From: Oxalobacteraceae bacterium OTU3CINTB1 | GTDB taxonomy: Bacteria > Pseudomonadota > Gammaproteobacteria > Burkholderiales > Burkholderiaceae_D | Length of the DNA stretch: 64,000 nt | Reading direction: 5' to 3' | NCBI GenBank assembly: GCA_024123955.1 | Contig: CP099652.1 | Coordinates: forward strand, 3,100,001-3,164,000 | In this document: piece by piece, positions 17,717-26,182 of the stretch | Layout: every line of letters begins with the position of its first letter | Numbering within the stretch: the stretch's first letter is position 1 | The notes under the pieces: generated by a model | What the model was told of the DNA's origin: nothing | What the model saw: the letters and a program-made list of their open reading frames with translations, nothing else | Database searches by the model: none | Made by a program: the position numbers and the translations under genes

Positions 17717-18625
17717 CTAAGGATTACCAGGGGCGTCGCGCGTTGCGTGCCCCTGGGCGGGTGGGCGCGACAGCAGCGTCGCCACTTCGGCCATGGCGCG
17801 GAAGAGCGCCGGACTGAGCGCGCCCGCCTGCGCGCGGCTCGGCTGCAGCGCGCAGGCCGGCGCCAGCGCGCCCCGCAGCCGGCAGCGCACGATGGTCAGG
17901 CCGCAGCCGTTGATACGCAGCGCCAGGCGCGGCAGCGTGCCGCGCAAATGCCGCATGGCCGAGGCGTGGACGGTGGCCAGCTCGAGCAGCACGCCGTTGC
18001 CGGCCGCCGTCTCGAGCTGAACCAGCACCCGGCCCTGGCCGGGCAGCACCAGCTCCAGGCGCAGCGCGGCGCGCCCGTGCCGGCGCTGGCCATGCCCGGG
18101 CTGCTCGTCCTCGATCACCACCTTGAGCACCAGCCGCTGGTTACCCCGGGCGAACACGGCGAAGCGCCACGGTTCGATCTCGGTGACCAGCGGCGGTGGC
18201 TGCCGGCCATCGCGCATGGCGGCCGGCGTGTGGTCGGCCATGAACAGGCTCGACGGCACATGCCGGCCGCTGGCCTGTTCCAGCCACGCCGCGCGCCGCT
18301 CGCCGTAGGCGCGCACCATGGTGTGCCACGACGCTGCCATGGCCGCGCTGTCGGGGGTCTGCCAGACCAGTTGGCGCGACAGGAACACCTGGTTGGCGCG
18401 CATGGCCGACGGCTCGTCCTCCTGCTGCGGCGCGGCGGCCAGCGCGGCGGCCAGCGTCTCGAGGCCCGACAGCGGCAGCGGCAGCGCTTCCGCGGCGTCG
18501 GCGCCCAGGGCCGATGCCGCGCCGGCGGCGAGCGGCGGCGTGCCGGCGGCCACGCCCGGCCTTGCGGCGGCGCGCGCCGCTGGGCGCTGGATACGCCCGG
18601 AGGCGCTGACGCGGTCGACGGCCAT
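17717..18625 (-). CDS. FliK-like hook-length control family protein, paralogue 2
   Basis: The 302-residue product parallels that of 14400-15350 along its length: MAVDRVSASGR start, Ala-rich head, block with NQVFLSRQLVWQ and MVRAYGERRAAWLEQASGRH, and a C-terminal domain (ALRLELVLPGQGRVLVQLET, LRGTLPRLALRINGCGLTIV) resembling the FliK C-terminus. It lies directly downstream of the first flagellin gene and its terminator. Two such copies flank the TPR/glycosyltransferase gene. Assignment is by resemblance and context. Confidence 0.6.
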   Translation of the reverse strand: MAVDRVSASGRIQRPAARAAARPGVAAGTPPLAAGAASALGADAAEALPLPLSGLETLAAALAAAPQQEDEPSAMRANQVFLSRQLVWQTPDSAAMAASWHTMVRAYGERRAAWLEQASGRHVPSSLFMADHTPAAMRDGRQPPPLVTEIEPWRFAVFARGNQRLVLKVVIEDEQPGHGQRRHGRAALRLELVLPGQGRVLVQLETAAGNGVLLELATVHASAMRHLRGTLPRLALRINGCGLTIVRCRLRGALAPACALQPSRAQAGALSPALFRAMAEVATLLSRPPAQGHATRDAPGNP

Positions 18626-18653
18626 CGGGCTCGCCCTTCACGAATATTCGGTG

Positions 18654-18684
18654 AAAAAAAAGCCAACCGCATACCCGGTTGGCT
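18654..18684 (-). terminator. Rho-independent terminator of flagellin gene 1
   Basis: Read on the minus strand, a 9-bp perfect stem (AGCCAACCG / CGGTTGGCT, 6-nt loop) is followed by a run of seven T. It lies about 40 bp past the stop of the flagellin gene at 18724. Confidence 0.9.
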
Positions 18685-18723
18685 CCCGTTCGCACTGTTC
18701 CGTCGCCGGAACAGGCAAGACTA

Positions 18724-19617
18724 TTATTGCAGCAGGGACATGACCAGCGACGAGGTGCTGTTCGACTGCTTGAGCATCGCGGTGCCCGCTTGCAGCAGCA
18801 TCTGCTGCGACGTCATGTTCGACGATTCGGCGGCGAAGTCGGTGTCCATGATGCGGCCTGCGGCGGCCTTGGTATTGGTCGAGACGTTGGCCAGGTTGTT
18901 GTAGACGTGTTCCAGGCGGTTCGAGGTCGCACCCAGGGTCGAACGCAGGTTCGAGACGGAGTCGATGGCGCTGGCCAGCAGGTTGATGGCGCTGTTGGCG
19001 CCGTTGGCGGCGGTCAGTTCGGTGCCGACGGCGGTCGAGGCGGTGCCCGAGCTGCTGTAGCCGGCGGTGGCCGAGGCGATCGCGGCGTGCATGGAACCGA
19101 CCATCGAGCTCATGTCGACGGTCAGTTTTTCGCTCGACGAGGCGCCGATCTGGAACGTCAGGCTGGCGTTCTGGAACGTGGCGGTGGTGCTGCTGGTGTC
19201 GGCGTTGAACAGTTTCTGGCCGCCGAACGAGGTGTTGCCGACGATGTTGGTCAGTTCGTTGGTCAGGGCGTCGAATTCGGCTTGCATCGACGTTTGGTCG
19301 GCGCTGCTCGAGGAGCCGTCGGCGGCCTGGGTGGCCAGGTCTTTCATGCGCACCAGGATGTTGGTGGTTTCGTCGAGGGCGCCTTCACCGGTTTGCATCA
19401 GCGAAATCGAGTTTTGGGTGTTGCGCATGGCGACGGTCATGCCGCTGGTCTGGTATTTCAGGCGCGTGGCGATCTGCAAGCCGGCGGCGTCGTCCATGGC
19501 GGAGTTGACGCGGAAGCCGGTCGACAGGCGGGTTTGCGAAGTCGACAGCGACGATTGCGTGCGCGAGATCGAGTTCTGTGCCGACAGGGCGGCGGCGTTG
19601 GTGTGAAGGCTCAGCAT
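18724..19617 (-). CDS. Flagellin, tandem copy 1
   Basis: Filament subunit of 297 residues, a short flagellin with almost only the conserved D0/D1 parts and no large outer domain. The N-terminal half (SLHTNAAALSAQNSISRTQ, STGFRVNSAMDDAAGLQIA) and C-terminus (LLQAGTAMLKQSNSTSSLV) are typical. The middle (about 150-210) is Ser/Thr/Ala-rich and is the only strongly variable part among the three copies; it may carry O-glycans. A good SD (AGGAG, 7 nt before ATG) is present. The size fits lateral-type flagellins. It has its own terminator at 18654-18684. Confidence 0.96.
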   Translation of the reverse strand: MLSLHTNAAALSAQNSISRTQSSLSTSQTRLSTGFRVNSAMDDAAGLQIATRLKYQTSGMTVAMRNTQNSISLMQTGEGALDETTNILVRMKDLATQAADGSSSSADQTSMQAEFDALTNELTNIVGNTSFGGQKLFNADTSSTTATFQNASLTFQIGASSSEKLTVDMSSMVGSMHAAIASATAGYSSSGTASTAVGTELTAANGANSAINLLASAIDSVSNLRSTLGATSNRLEHVYNNLANVSTNTKAAAGRIMDTDFAAESSNMTSQQMLLQAGTAMLKQSNSTSSLVMSLLQ

Positions 19618-19740
19618 CTAAATACTCCTGGTAGGTGGATTCGGTCGGAGCGACGCTGTTCTGCGCTCTCCTAATGACAAGACGACCAACGCCGTGGAGA
19701 TATTAAATGCTTTGTGGAAATTTGTTGAAATAAGTGCCGG
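19618..19740 (-). promoter_or_regulatory. Promoter/leader of flagellin gene 1
   Basis: This leader is nearly identical to that of flagellin 2 (20716-20830). All three flagellin leaders share the block ATTTCCACAAAGCATTTAAT (minus strand, 19728-19709 here) and a second block GGTCGTCTTGTC further down. Neither matches the sigma-28 consensus (TAAA-N15-GCCGATAA) that usually drives flagellin genes. The promoter class is undetermined. Confidence 0.55.
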
Positions 19741-19768
19741 AAAGGGCGGTGACGGGCGGAACGGGCGT

Positions 19769-19801
19769 AAAAAAGCCCGCAGTGCCGTCGGCACTGCGGG
19801 C
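19769..19801 (-). terminator. Rho-independent terminator of flagellin gene 2
   Basis: A 12-bp perfect stem (GCCCGCAGTGCC with a 3-nt loop) precedes six T on the minus strand, 30 bp past the flagellin 2 stop. A near-copy follows flagellin 3 (20858-20890), so the duplication included the terminator. Confidence 0.93.
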
Positions 19802-19830
19802 GCGATACCCAATTACTTTGCAGATTACTA

Positions 19831-20715
19831 TTATTGCAGCAGCGACATGACCAGCGACGAGGTGCTGTTCGACTGCTTGAGCATGGCGGTGCCCGCCTGC
19901 AGCAGCATCTGTTGCGATGTCATGTTGGACGATTCGGCAGCGAAGTCGGTGTCCATGATGCGTCCCGCCGCGGCCTTGGTGTTGGTCGAGACATTGGCCA
20001 GGTTGTTGTACACGTGTTCCAATCGGTTCGACGTCGCGCCCAGGGTCGAACGCAGGTTCGAGACGGAGTCGATGGCGCTGGCCAGCAGGTTGATGGCGCT
20101 GTTGGCGGCGGTGCCGGTGGTGATTTGGGTGCCAGACGTGGTCGGTGCCGTGCCGGCATCGCTGTATTCGGCGGCGGCGGCCGAGATCGCGGTGTGCATC
20201 GAGCCAACCATCGAGGTCATGTCGATGGTCAGTTTTTCGCTCGACGAGGCGCCGATCTGGAACGTCAGGCTGGCGTTCTGGAACGTGGCGCTGCCGCCGG
20301 TGGCGAACAGTTTCTGGCCGCCGAACGAGGTGTTGCCGACGATGTTGGTCAGTTCGGCGGTCAGGGCGTCGAATTCGGACTGCATCGAGGCCTGGTCGGC
20401 GGTGCTCGAGGAGCCGTCGGCCGCTTGGGTGGCCAGGTCTTTCATGCGGACCAGGATATTGGTGGTCTCATCGAGCGCGCCTTCGGCGGTTTGCATCAGC
20501 GAAATCGAGTTTTGGGTGTTGCGCATGGCCACGGTCATGCCGCTGGTCTGGTATTTCAGGCGCGTGGCGATCTGCAAGCCGGCGGCGTCGTCCATGGCGG
20601 AGTTGACGCGGAAGCCGGTCGACAGGCGGGTTTGCGAAGTCGACAGCGACGATTGCGTGCGCGAGATCGAGTTCTGTGCCGACAGGGCGGCGGCGTTGGT
20701 GTGAAGGCTCAGCAT
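19831..20715 (-). CDS. Flagellin, tandem copy 2
   Basis: Filament subunit of 294 residues. The first ~145 residues and the last ~95 are nearly identical to copies 1 and 3; the central segment (FATGGSATFQNASLTFQIG, then AAAEYSDAGTAPTTSGTQI) is three residues shorter and differs in sequence. SD and leader are as in copy 1. The near-identical flanks and divergent middle suggest gene conversion or recent duplication with selection on the exposed part. Confidence 0.96.
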   Translation of the reverse strand: MLSLHTNAAALSAQNSISRTQSSLSTSQTRLSTGFRVNSAMDDAAGLQIATRLKYQTSGMTVAMRNTQNSISLMQTAEGALDETTNILVRMKDLATQAADGSSSTADQASMQSEFDALTAELTNIVGNTSFGGQKLFATGGSATFQNASLTFQIGASSSEKLTIDMTSMVGSMHTAISAAAAEYSDAGTAPTTSGTQITTGTAANSAINLLASAIDSVSNLRSTLGATSNRLEHVYNNLANVSTNTKAAAGRIMDTDFAAESSNMTSQQMLLQAGTAMLKQSNSTSSLVMSLLQ

Positions 20716-20830
20716 CTAAATACTCCTGGTAGGTGGATTCGGTCGGAGCGACGCTGTTCCGCGCTCTCCTAATGACAAGACGACCAACGCCGTGAAGATA
20801 TTAAATGCTTTGTGGAAATTTGTTGAGGGA
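20716..20830 (-). promoter_or_regulatory. Promoter/leader of flagellin gene 2
   Basis: This leader repeats that of copy 1 with a few changes. It contains ATTTCCACAAAGCATTTAAT (minus strand, about 20822-20803), GGTCGTCTTGTC and the AGGAG ribosome site. No canonical sigma-28 or sigma-54 site was seen. Confidence 0.55.
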
Positions 20831-20857
20831 GGGGCCCGAAGGGGCGGGGATGGGCGT

Positions 20858-20890
20858 AAAAAAGCCCGCAGTGCCGTCGGCGCTGCGGGC
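20858..20890 (-). terminator. Rho-independent terminator of flagellin gene 3
   Basis: Same hairpin as at 19769-19801 with one mismatch in the stem (GCCCGCAGCGCC pairing with GGCACTGCGGGC on the minus strand), followed by six T. It lies 30 bp past the flagellin 3 stop. Confidence 0.92.
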
Positions 20891-20919
20891 GCGGTACCCA
20901 ATTACTTTGTAAATTAGTA

Positions 20920-21813
20920 TTATTGCAGCAGCGACATGACCAGCGACGAGGTGCTGTTCGACTGCTTGAGCATCGCGGTGCCCGCTTGCAGCAGCATCTG
21001 TTGCGATGTCATGTTGGACGATTCGGCAGCGAAGTCGGTGTCCATGATGCGTCCCGCCGCGGCCTTGGTGTTGGTCGAGACGTTGGCCAGGTTGTTGAAC
21101 ACGTGTTCCAGGCGGTTCGAGGTCGCACCCAGGGTCGAACGCAGGTTCGACACCGAGTCGATGGCGCTGGCCAGCAGGTTGATGGCGCTGTTGGCGGCGC
21201 CGGTGGCCGTCAGTTCGGTACCGATCGCGGTCGACGCGGTGCCGGCGGCGCTGTAGGCGGTAGCGGCAGCGGCAATGGCGCTGTGCATCGAACCAACCAT
21301 CGAGGACATGTCGACGGTCAGTTTTTCGCTCGACGAGGCGCCGATCTGGAACGTCAGCGAGGCGTTCTGGAAGGTCGAGGTGCCGGTGCTCGTGTCGGTG
21401 CTGAACAGTTTCTGGCCGCCGAACGAGGTGTTGCCGACGATGTTGGTCAGTTCGTTGGTCAGGGCGTCGAATTCGGACTGCATCGAGGCCTGGTCGGCGC
21501 TGCTCGAGGAGCCGTCGGCGGCCTGGGTGGCCAGGTCTTTCATGCGCACCAGGATGTTGGTGGTCTCGTCGAGCGCGCCTTCGCCGGTTTGCATCAGCGA
21601 AATCGAGTTTTGGGTGTTGCGCATGGCGACGGTCATGCCGCTGGTCTGGTACTTCAGGCGCGTGGCGATCTGCAGGCCGGCGGCGTCGTCCATGGCCGAG
21701 TTGACGCGGAAGCCGGTCGACAGACGGGTCTGCGAGGTCGACAGCGACGCTTGCGTGCGCGAGATCGAGTTCTGTGCCGACAGGGCGGCGGAGTTGGTGT
21801 GAAGGCTTAACAT
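20920..21813 (-). CDS. Flagellin, tandem copy 3
   Basis: Filament subunit of 297 residues, start MLSLHTNSAALSAQN (Ser in place of the Ala of copies 1 and 2 at position 8). The central variable segment (FSTDTSTGTSTFQNASLTFQ and AAATAYSAAGTASTAIGTEL) is closer to copy 1 than to copy 2. Its leader is more diverged than the other two but keeps the shared blocks, so it may be the oldest copy of the array. An upstream in-frame ATG at 21960 lies in the leader and was not used. Confidence 0.96.
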   Translation of the reverse strand: MLSLHTNSAALSAQNSISRTQASLSTSQTRLSTGFRVNSAMDDAAGLQIATRLKYQTSGMTVAMRNTQNSISLMQTGEGALDETTNILVRMKDLATQAADGSSSSADQASMQSEFDALTNELTNIVGNTSFGGQKLFSTDTSTGTSTFQNASLTFQIGASSSEKLTVDMSSMVGSMHSAIAAAATAYSAAGTASTAIGTELTATGAANSAINLLASAIDSVSNLRSTLGATSNRLEHVFNNLANVSTNTKAAAGRIMDTDFAAESSNMTSQQMLLQAGTAMLKQSNSTSSLVMSLLQ

Positions 21814-21940
21814 CGAATGACTCCTGGTAGGTGGTTTCAGCGTAAGCGCAGCTATCCTGCGCCCACCCAAGGACAAGACGACCGTAGCCCCGAAGTAATT
21901 AAATGCTTTGTGGAAATTTCTTGAAATATGTTCGATCACA
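21814..21940 (-). promoter_or_regulatory. Promoter/leader of flagellin gene 3
   Basis: Contains ATTTCCACAAAGCATTTAAT (minus strand, about 21919-21900), GGTCGTCTTGTC and an AGGAG site before the ATG. The sequence between these shared blocks has diverged from the other two leaders, which makes the blocks good candidates for functional elements. Confidence 0.5.
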
Positions 21941-21950
21941 GGACCGACAT

Positions 21951-21980
21951 AAAAAAACACAAGCCGAAGCTTGTGTTTTT
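21951..21980 (-). terminator. Rho-independent terminator of the ETF-QO gene
   Basis: The hairpin ACACAAGC-loop-GCTTGTGT, flanked by A and T runs, is about 20 bp past the ETF-QO stop. The symmetry of the runs means it could work in both directions. Confidence 0.9.
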
Positions 21981-21996
21981 GGAACTGCTCGCCCGA

Positions 21997-23673
21997 TCAC
22001 ATATTCGGATAATTCGGCCCGCCGCCGCCTTCCGGCGTGACCCAGACGATGTTCTGGGTCGGGTCCTTGATATCGCAGGTTTTACAGTGTACGCAGTTTT
22101 GCGCGTTGATCTGCAGGCGGTCGGCGCCGGCGTCGGTCTTGACGAACTCGTACACGCCGGCCGGACAGTAGCGCGCCTCCGGCCCGGCGTACTGGGCCAG
22201 GTTGACGTCGACCGGCACGCTCGGGTTCTTCAACGTCAGGTGGATCGGCTGGTCCTCGGCGTGGTTGGTGTTGGAGATGAACACCGACGACAGCCGGTCG
22301 AAGGTCAGCTTGCCGTCCGGCTTCGGATACACAATCGGCGCGAACTGCGAGGCCGGCTTCAGGCACTCGTGGTCGGCGTGGGTGTGGTGCAAGGTCCATG
22401 GCGCCTTGCCGCGGAAGACGATCTGGTCGATGCCCGTCATCAGCGAACCCAGCACCAGGCCCTTGTTGAGCCACGGCTTGACGTTGCGCGCCACGTGCAG
22501 CTCCTCGTGCAGCCACGATTTTTCGAACGCGGCCGGGAAGGCGGCCAGCTCGTCGTGCTGGCGGCCGGCGCCGAGCGCCTCGAACGCCGCCTCGGCCGCC
22601 AGCATGCCGGTCTTGATGGCGGCGTGGCTGCCCTTGATGCGGCTCATGTTCAGGAAGCCGGCGTCGCAGCCGATCAGCGCGCCGCCCGGGAAGACCAGCT
22701 TCGGCAGGGATTGCAACCCCCCTGCGGTGATCGCGCGCGCGCCATAGGAAATGCGCTTGGCGCCCTCGAAGAACGGTTTGATGGCCGGGTGGGTCTTGTA
22801 GCGCTGGAATTCCTCGTACGGCGACAGGTAGGGATTTTCATAATTGAGCCCGACCACATAGCCGACCACGACCTGGTTGTTCTCCATGTGGTAGAGGAAC
22901 GAGCCGCCGTAGGTCTTGTTGTCCAGCGGCCAGCCGGTGGTGTGGACCACCAGGCCGGGCTGGTGCTTGGCCGGGTCGATTTCCCACAGTTCCTTGATGC
23001 CGATGCCGTACGACTGCGGGTCCTTGCCCTTGTTGAGGTCGTACTTGGCCATCAGTTGCCGGCCCAGGTGGCCGCGCGAGCCTTCGGCGAACAAGGTGTA
23101 TTTGCCGTGCAGCTCCATGCCCAGCTGGAAATCCGAGCCGGCCTCGCCGTCGCGCTTGACGCCCATGTTGCCGGTGGCGACGCCCTTGACGGAACCGTCG
23201 TCGTTGTACAGGATCTCGGCGGCAGGGAAGCCGGGGAAGATCTCCACGCCCAGCGCCTCGGCCTGCTGGCCCAGCCAGCGCACCACGTTGCCCAGCGAGA
23301 TGACGTAGTTGCCGTGGTTTTCAAAGCAGGCCGGCAGCGCGAAGCCCGGCGTCTTGAAGGACTTGGTTTCGGTCAGGAACAGCACGCGGTCCTCGGTGAC
23401 GGCGGTGTTGAGCGGCGCGCCTTTTTCCTTCCAGTCGGGGATCAGCTCGGTCAGCGCCTTCGGGTCCATGACGGCGCCCGACAGGATGTGCGCGCCCAGC
23501 TCGCCGCCTTTTTCCAGCACGACGACCGAGACTTCCTGGCCTTTGTCGGCCGCCAGCTGCTTGATGCGGATCGCCGCCGACAAGCCGGCGGGGCCGCCGC
23601 CGACGATGACGACGTCGTACTCCATCGCGTCGCGCGGGCCGTACTGTTCTACGAGATTTTGAGGCTGTGTCAT
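21997..23673 (-). CDS. etfD: Electron transfer flavoprotein-ubiquinone oxidoreductase
   Basis: Membrane-associated iron-sulfur flavoprotein that passes electrons from ETF (fatty and amino acid oxidation) to ubiquinone. The 558-residue protein is of full family length. The FAD dinucleotide fold appears at 21-35 (VVIVGGGPAGLSAAI). The C-terminal [4Fe-4S] ligands are Cys503 (RYCPAGVYEF) and Cys527, 530 and 533 (CVHCKTCDIKDPTQNIVW). Other family blocks include GCDAGFLNMSRIKGSHAAIK. It stands alone with its own terminator. Confidence 0.97.
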   Translation of the reverse strand: MTQPQNLVEQYGPRDAMEYDVVIVGGGPAGLSAAIRIKQLAADKGQEVSVVVLEKGGELGAHILSGAVMDPKALTELIPDWKEKGAPLNTAVTEDRVLFLTETKSFKTPGFALPACFENHGNYVISLGNVVRWLGQQAEALGVEIFPGFPAAEILYNDDGSVKGVATGNMGVKRDGEAGSDFQLGMELHGKYTLFAEGSRGHLGRQLMAKYDLNKGKDPQSYGIGIKELWEIDPAKHQPGLVVHTTGWPLDNKTYGGSFLYHMENNQVVVGYVVGLNYENPYLSPYEEFQRYKTHPAIKPFFEGAKRISYGARAITAGGLQSLPKLVFPGGALIGCDAGFLNMSRIKGSHAAIKTGMLAAEAAFEALGAGRQHDELAAFPAAFEKSWLHEELHVARNVKPWLNKGLVLGSLMTGIDQIVFRGKAPWTLHHTHADHECLKPASQFAPIVYPKPDGKLTFDRLSSVFISNTNHAEDQPIHLTLKNPSVPVDVNLAQYAGPEARYCPAGVYEFVKTDAGADRLQINAQNCVHCKTCDIKDPTQNIVWVTPEGGGGPNYPNM

Positions 23674-23918
23674 GGTCTTTTTATAGTGGTTATGAGGTGT
23701 TTAATAGGGGGACGGCTACGTGATGGGAAAATTTTAGCACGAGTGTGCTTCTTTTTCCGTCCGAATGCAACTTTGGCGCCATTTTGAGGGACATTATTAG
23801 ACACCGCAATCTAATACTGGCGATTTGTGTAATGATTACGTTTCGACAGCCGGGGCGGTCACCTGGGGTGCGACCCGGCCATCAAGAATTCGTCACCAAT
23901 AAAATCTAGGAGTAGCTC

Positions 23919-24695
23919 GTGGGCATAGAAGTCAACTTTGAGGGAAAAATCGCGCTGATCACCGGCGCCTCCAGCGGTCTGGGAGCCCGGTTCGCCAAAG
24001 TGCTGGCCCAGGCCGGCGCCCAGGTGGTGCTGGCATCGCGCCGCACCGAGCGGCTCAAGGAGCTGCGCGCCGAGATCGAGGCCGACGGCGGCGCCGCGCA
24101 CGTGGTCAGCCTGGACGTGACCGACTTCGCCAGCATCAAGTCGGCCATCGCCCATGCCGAGACGGAAGCCGGTCCGATCGACATCCTGGTCAACAATTCG
24201 GGCGTGTCGACCACGCAGCGGCTGGTCGATGTCACCCCCGAGGACTATGCCTTCGTGATGGACACCAACCTGCGCGGCGCGTTTTTTGTTGCGCAGCAGA
24301 CCGCCAAGCGCATGATCGCGCGCGCCAAGGGCGACCCGAGCAAGAAGCACCGCATCATCAACATCGCCTCGGTGGCTGGCTTGCGCGTGCTGCCGCAGAT
24401 CGGCGTCTATTGCATGAGCAAGGCCGGCGTGGTGCAGATGACCAAGGCGATGGCGGTGGAATGGGGCAAGTACGGCATCAACACCAACGCCATTTGTCCC
24501 GGCTACATCTCGACCGAGATCAACGAGGACTATTTCGCCAGCGAGCAGGGCCAAAAGCTGATCAACATGCTGCCGCGCAAGCGTCCAGGCACGCCGGAGG
24601 ATCTGGATGGTTTGCTGTTGCTGCTGGCGGGGGAAGATTCGAATTTCATCAACGGCGCCATCATATCGGCCGATGATGGCATGACGGCTATGTAG
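23919..24695 (+). CDS. SDR-family NAD(P)-dependent oxidoreductase
   Basis: Classical short-chain dehydrogenase/reductase, 258 residues. The cofactor motif TGASSGLG lies at 15-22, NNSG (usually NNAG) at 92-95, catalytic Ser151, Tyr164 and Lys168 (YCMSK), and PG after it (ICPGYISTEIN). The start is GTG with AGGAG 7 nt upstream. The preceding 245 bp separate it from the divergent ETF-QO gene. The substrate is unknown; the family is too broad to say more. Its 3' end overlaps the convergent PAS-LuxR gene by 8 bp. Confidence 0.9.
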   Translation: MGIEVNFEGKIALITGASSGLGARFAKVLAQAGAQVVLASRRTERLKELRAEIEADGGAAHVVSLDVTDFASIKSAIAHAETEAGPIDILVNNSGVSTTQRLVDVTPEDYAFVMDTNLRGAFFVAQQTAKRMIARAKGDPSKKHRIINIASVAGLRVLPQIGVYCMSKAGVVQMTKAMAVEWGKYGINTNAICPGYISTEINEDYFASEQGQKLINMLPRKRPGTPEDLDGLLLLLAGEDSNFINGAIISADDGMTAM

Positions 24696-25254
24696 TGAGC
24701 TGGATGCCGACCAGCTTGTGCACCAGTTCCGAAGAGGTCGAAGCCGAGAATTTACGCATCAGTTTGGCGCGGTGCATTTCCACCGTGCGCGGGCTGAGGT
24801 CGATCTGGCGGGCGATGCTTTTGCTGGTCTTGCCCTCGACCAGCAGGGCGGCGATCTCCCGCTCGCGCGGGGTCAGCTCGGCGGTGACGGGACGTTTTTC
24901 GCTGACGTCCTCGAAGGTCCAGATGCCGGGGCCGAGCGGGTCCTGGGCCTTCATCGAATGGCCGGTGACGTGGCACCAGAACAGTTCGCCATTGGCGCGC
25001 CGCATGATGCGCTCGTCCGAGTAGCGGCCCTTGGCGTTCATGATCGGAATGATGCGGTCGCCGGTGCGCAGGAACTCGTCCATCGTCGGATACAGCGACA
25101 GGAAGGACAGGCCTTCGAGCTGGGCGCGGGTGTAGCCGAACATCGACGCCAGCGCGTCGTTGCAGCGCTGGATGACGCGACTTTCCGAGATGCACATGCC
25201 CACCGGCGCGTGCAGGAAAATGGATTCGTAGTCGATGACGGGGGCGGCGTTCAT
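24688..25254 (-). CDS. PAS domain-containing LuxR-type transcriptional regulator
   Basis: The 188-residue protein has an N-terminal PAS domain (about 8-115, PVGMCISESRVIQRCNDALA, GELFWCHVTGHSM) and a C-terminal LuxR/FixJ helix-turn-helix (about 122-185, LTPREREIAALLVEGKTSKS, LSPRTVEMHRAKLMRKF). There is no receiver domain, so it probably senses a ligand directly. It is divergent from scoAB across 209 bp holding a 17-bp tandem repeat, and may control that operon; this is inferred from context. Confidence 0.88.
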   Translation of the reverse strand: MNAAPVIDYESIFLHAPVGMCISESRVIQRCNDALASMFGYTRAQLEGLSFLSLYPTMDEFLRTGDRIIPIMNAKGRYSDERIMRRANGELFWCHVTGHSMKAQDPLGPGIWTFEDVSEKRPVTAELTPREREIAALLVEGKTSKSIARQIDLSPRTVEMHRAKLMRKFSASTSSELVHKLVGIQLTT

Positions 25255-25376
25255 GGTGAAAGTGGCAGGTAGTTCTACGGTATTGTGCTTTTAGAGAGCG
25301 TATTCTATGCTGAGACGCCGCATCAGTAGCACAGTTAACAACGTTATCAACTGATTTGGCAACAGAGACGAACAAT

Positions 25377-25427
25377 CGACTTCGATAGATAAGAGACTTC
25401 GATACATAAGAGACTTCGATACATAAG
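25377..25427. repeat. Three tandem 17-bp repeats upstream of scoA
   Basis: The unit agacttcgatacataag occurs three times head to tail (25377-25393 with two changes, 25394-25410, 25411-25427), 36 bp before the scoA start. The placement suggests repeated binding sites or a slipped duplication in the promoter. Confidence 0.85.
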
Positions 25428-25463
25428 ACCAGCACCACTTAAATACAAGAGTTAAGGGACAAC

Positions 25464-26162
25464 ATGAACAAAATCTATCCGGATGCCGCCGCAGCCTTGG
25501 CGGGCGTCGTTCAAAACGGTCAAACGATCGCCGTCGGCGGCTTCGGTTTGTGCGGCATACCCGAAGCGCTGATCGGCGCCTTGCGCGATTCCGGCGTGAC
25601 CGGCTTGACCGCCATCTCCAACAACGCCGGCGTCGACGGCTTCGGCCTGGGCCAGCTGCTGGAAACGCGCCAGATCAAGAAGATGATCGCATCCTACGTC
25701 GGGGAAAACAAGGAATTCGCGCGCCAGTACCTGGCCGGCGAACTGGAACTGGAATTCACGCCGCAGGGCACCCTGGCCGAGAAGCTGCGCGCCGGCGGCG
25801 CCGGCATTCCCGCCTTCTTCACCAAGACCGGCGTCGGCACCATCGTCGCCGACGGCAAGGAAATCCGCGAATTCGACGGCGAGCAATATGTGATGGAACG
25901 TAGCCTGGTGGCCGACGTGGCGCTGGTCAAGGCGTGGAAGGCCGACAAGGCCGGCAACCTGGTGTTCCGCAAGACGGCGCGCAACTTCAATCCGAACGCG
26001 GCGATGGCCGGCAAGATCACCATCGTCGAAGTCGAGCACCTGGTCGAGATCGGCGAGATCGATCCGGACGCCGTGCACCTGCCAAGCATTTTCGTGCACC
26101 GCATCGTCGTCAACGCGACGCCGGAAAAACGCATCGAGCAGCGCACCGTGCGCGCCAACTAA
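25464..26162 (+). CDS. scoA: 3-oxoacid CoA-transferase subunit A
   Basis: Alpha subunit of a class I CoA-transferase that moves CoA from succinyl-CoA (or acetyl-CoA) to acetoacetate. The 232-residue protein shows the glycine-rich block [34 protein letters not shown] and the ending [12 protein letters not shown] seen in ScoA. It forms an operon with the B subunit 20 bp downstream. The succinyl- rather than acetyl-CoA preference is inferred from similarity to ScoA-type proteins. Confidence 0.92.
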   Translation: MNKIYPDAAAALAGVVQNGQTIAVGGFGLCGIPEALIGALRDSGVTGLTAISNNAGVDGFGLGQLLETRQIKKMIASYVGENKEFARQYLAGELELEFTPQGTLAEKLRAGGAGIPAFFTKTGVGTIVADGKEIREFDGEQYVMERSLVADVALVKAWKADKAGNLVFRKTARNFNPNAAMAGKITIVEVEHLVEIGEIDPDAVHLPSIFVHRIVVNATPEKRIEQRTVRAN

Positions 26163-26182
26163 GAACATCGGAGACAACTATC

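Noticed and set aside
19618..20901. Two similar small frames (about 64 and 61 residues) upstream of flagellin copies 1 and 2
   Set aside because: Their similarity comes from the duplicated leader DNA; they lack ribosome sites and cross the terminators.
25377..25427. CRISPR-like short repeat array
   Set aside because: The units are contiguous with no spacers and no cas genes are near.
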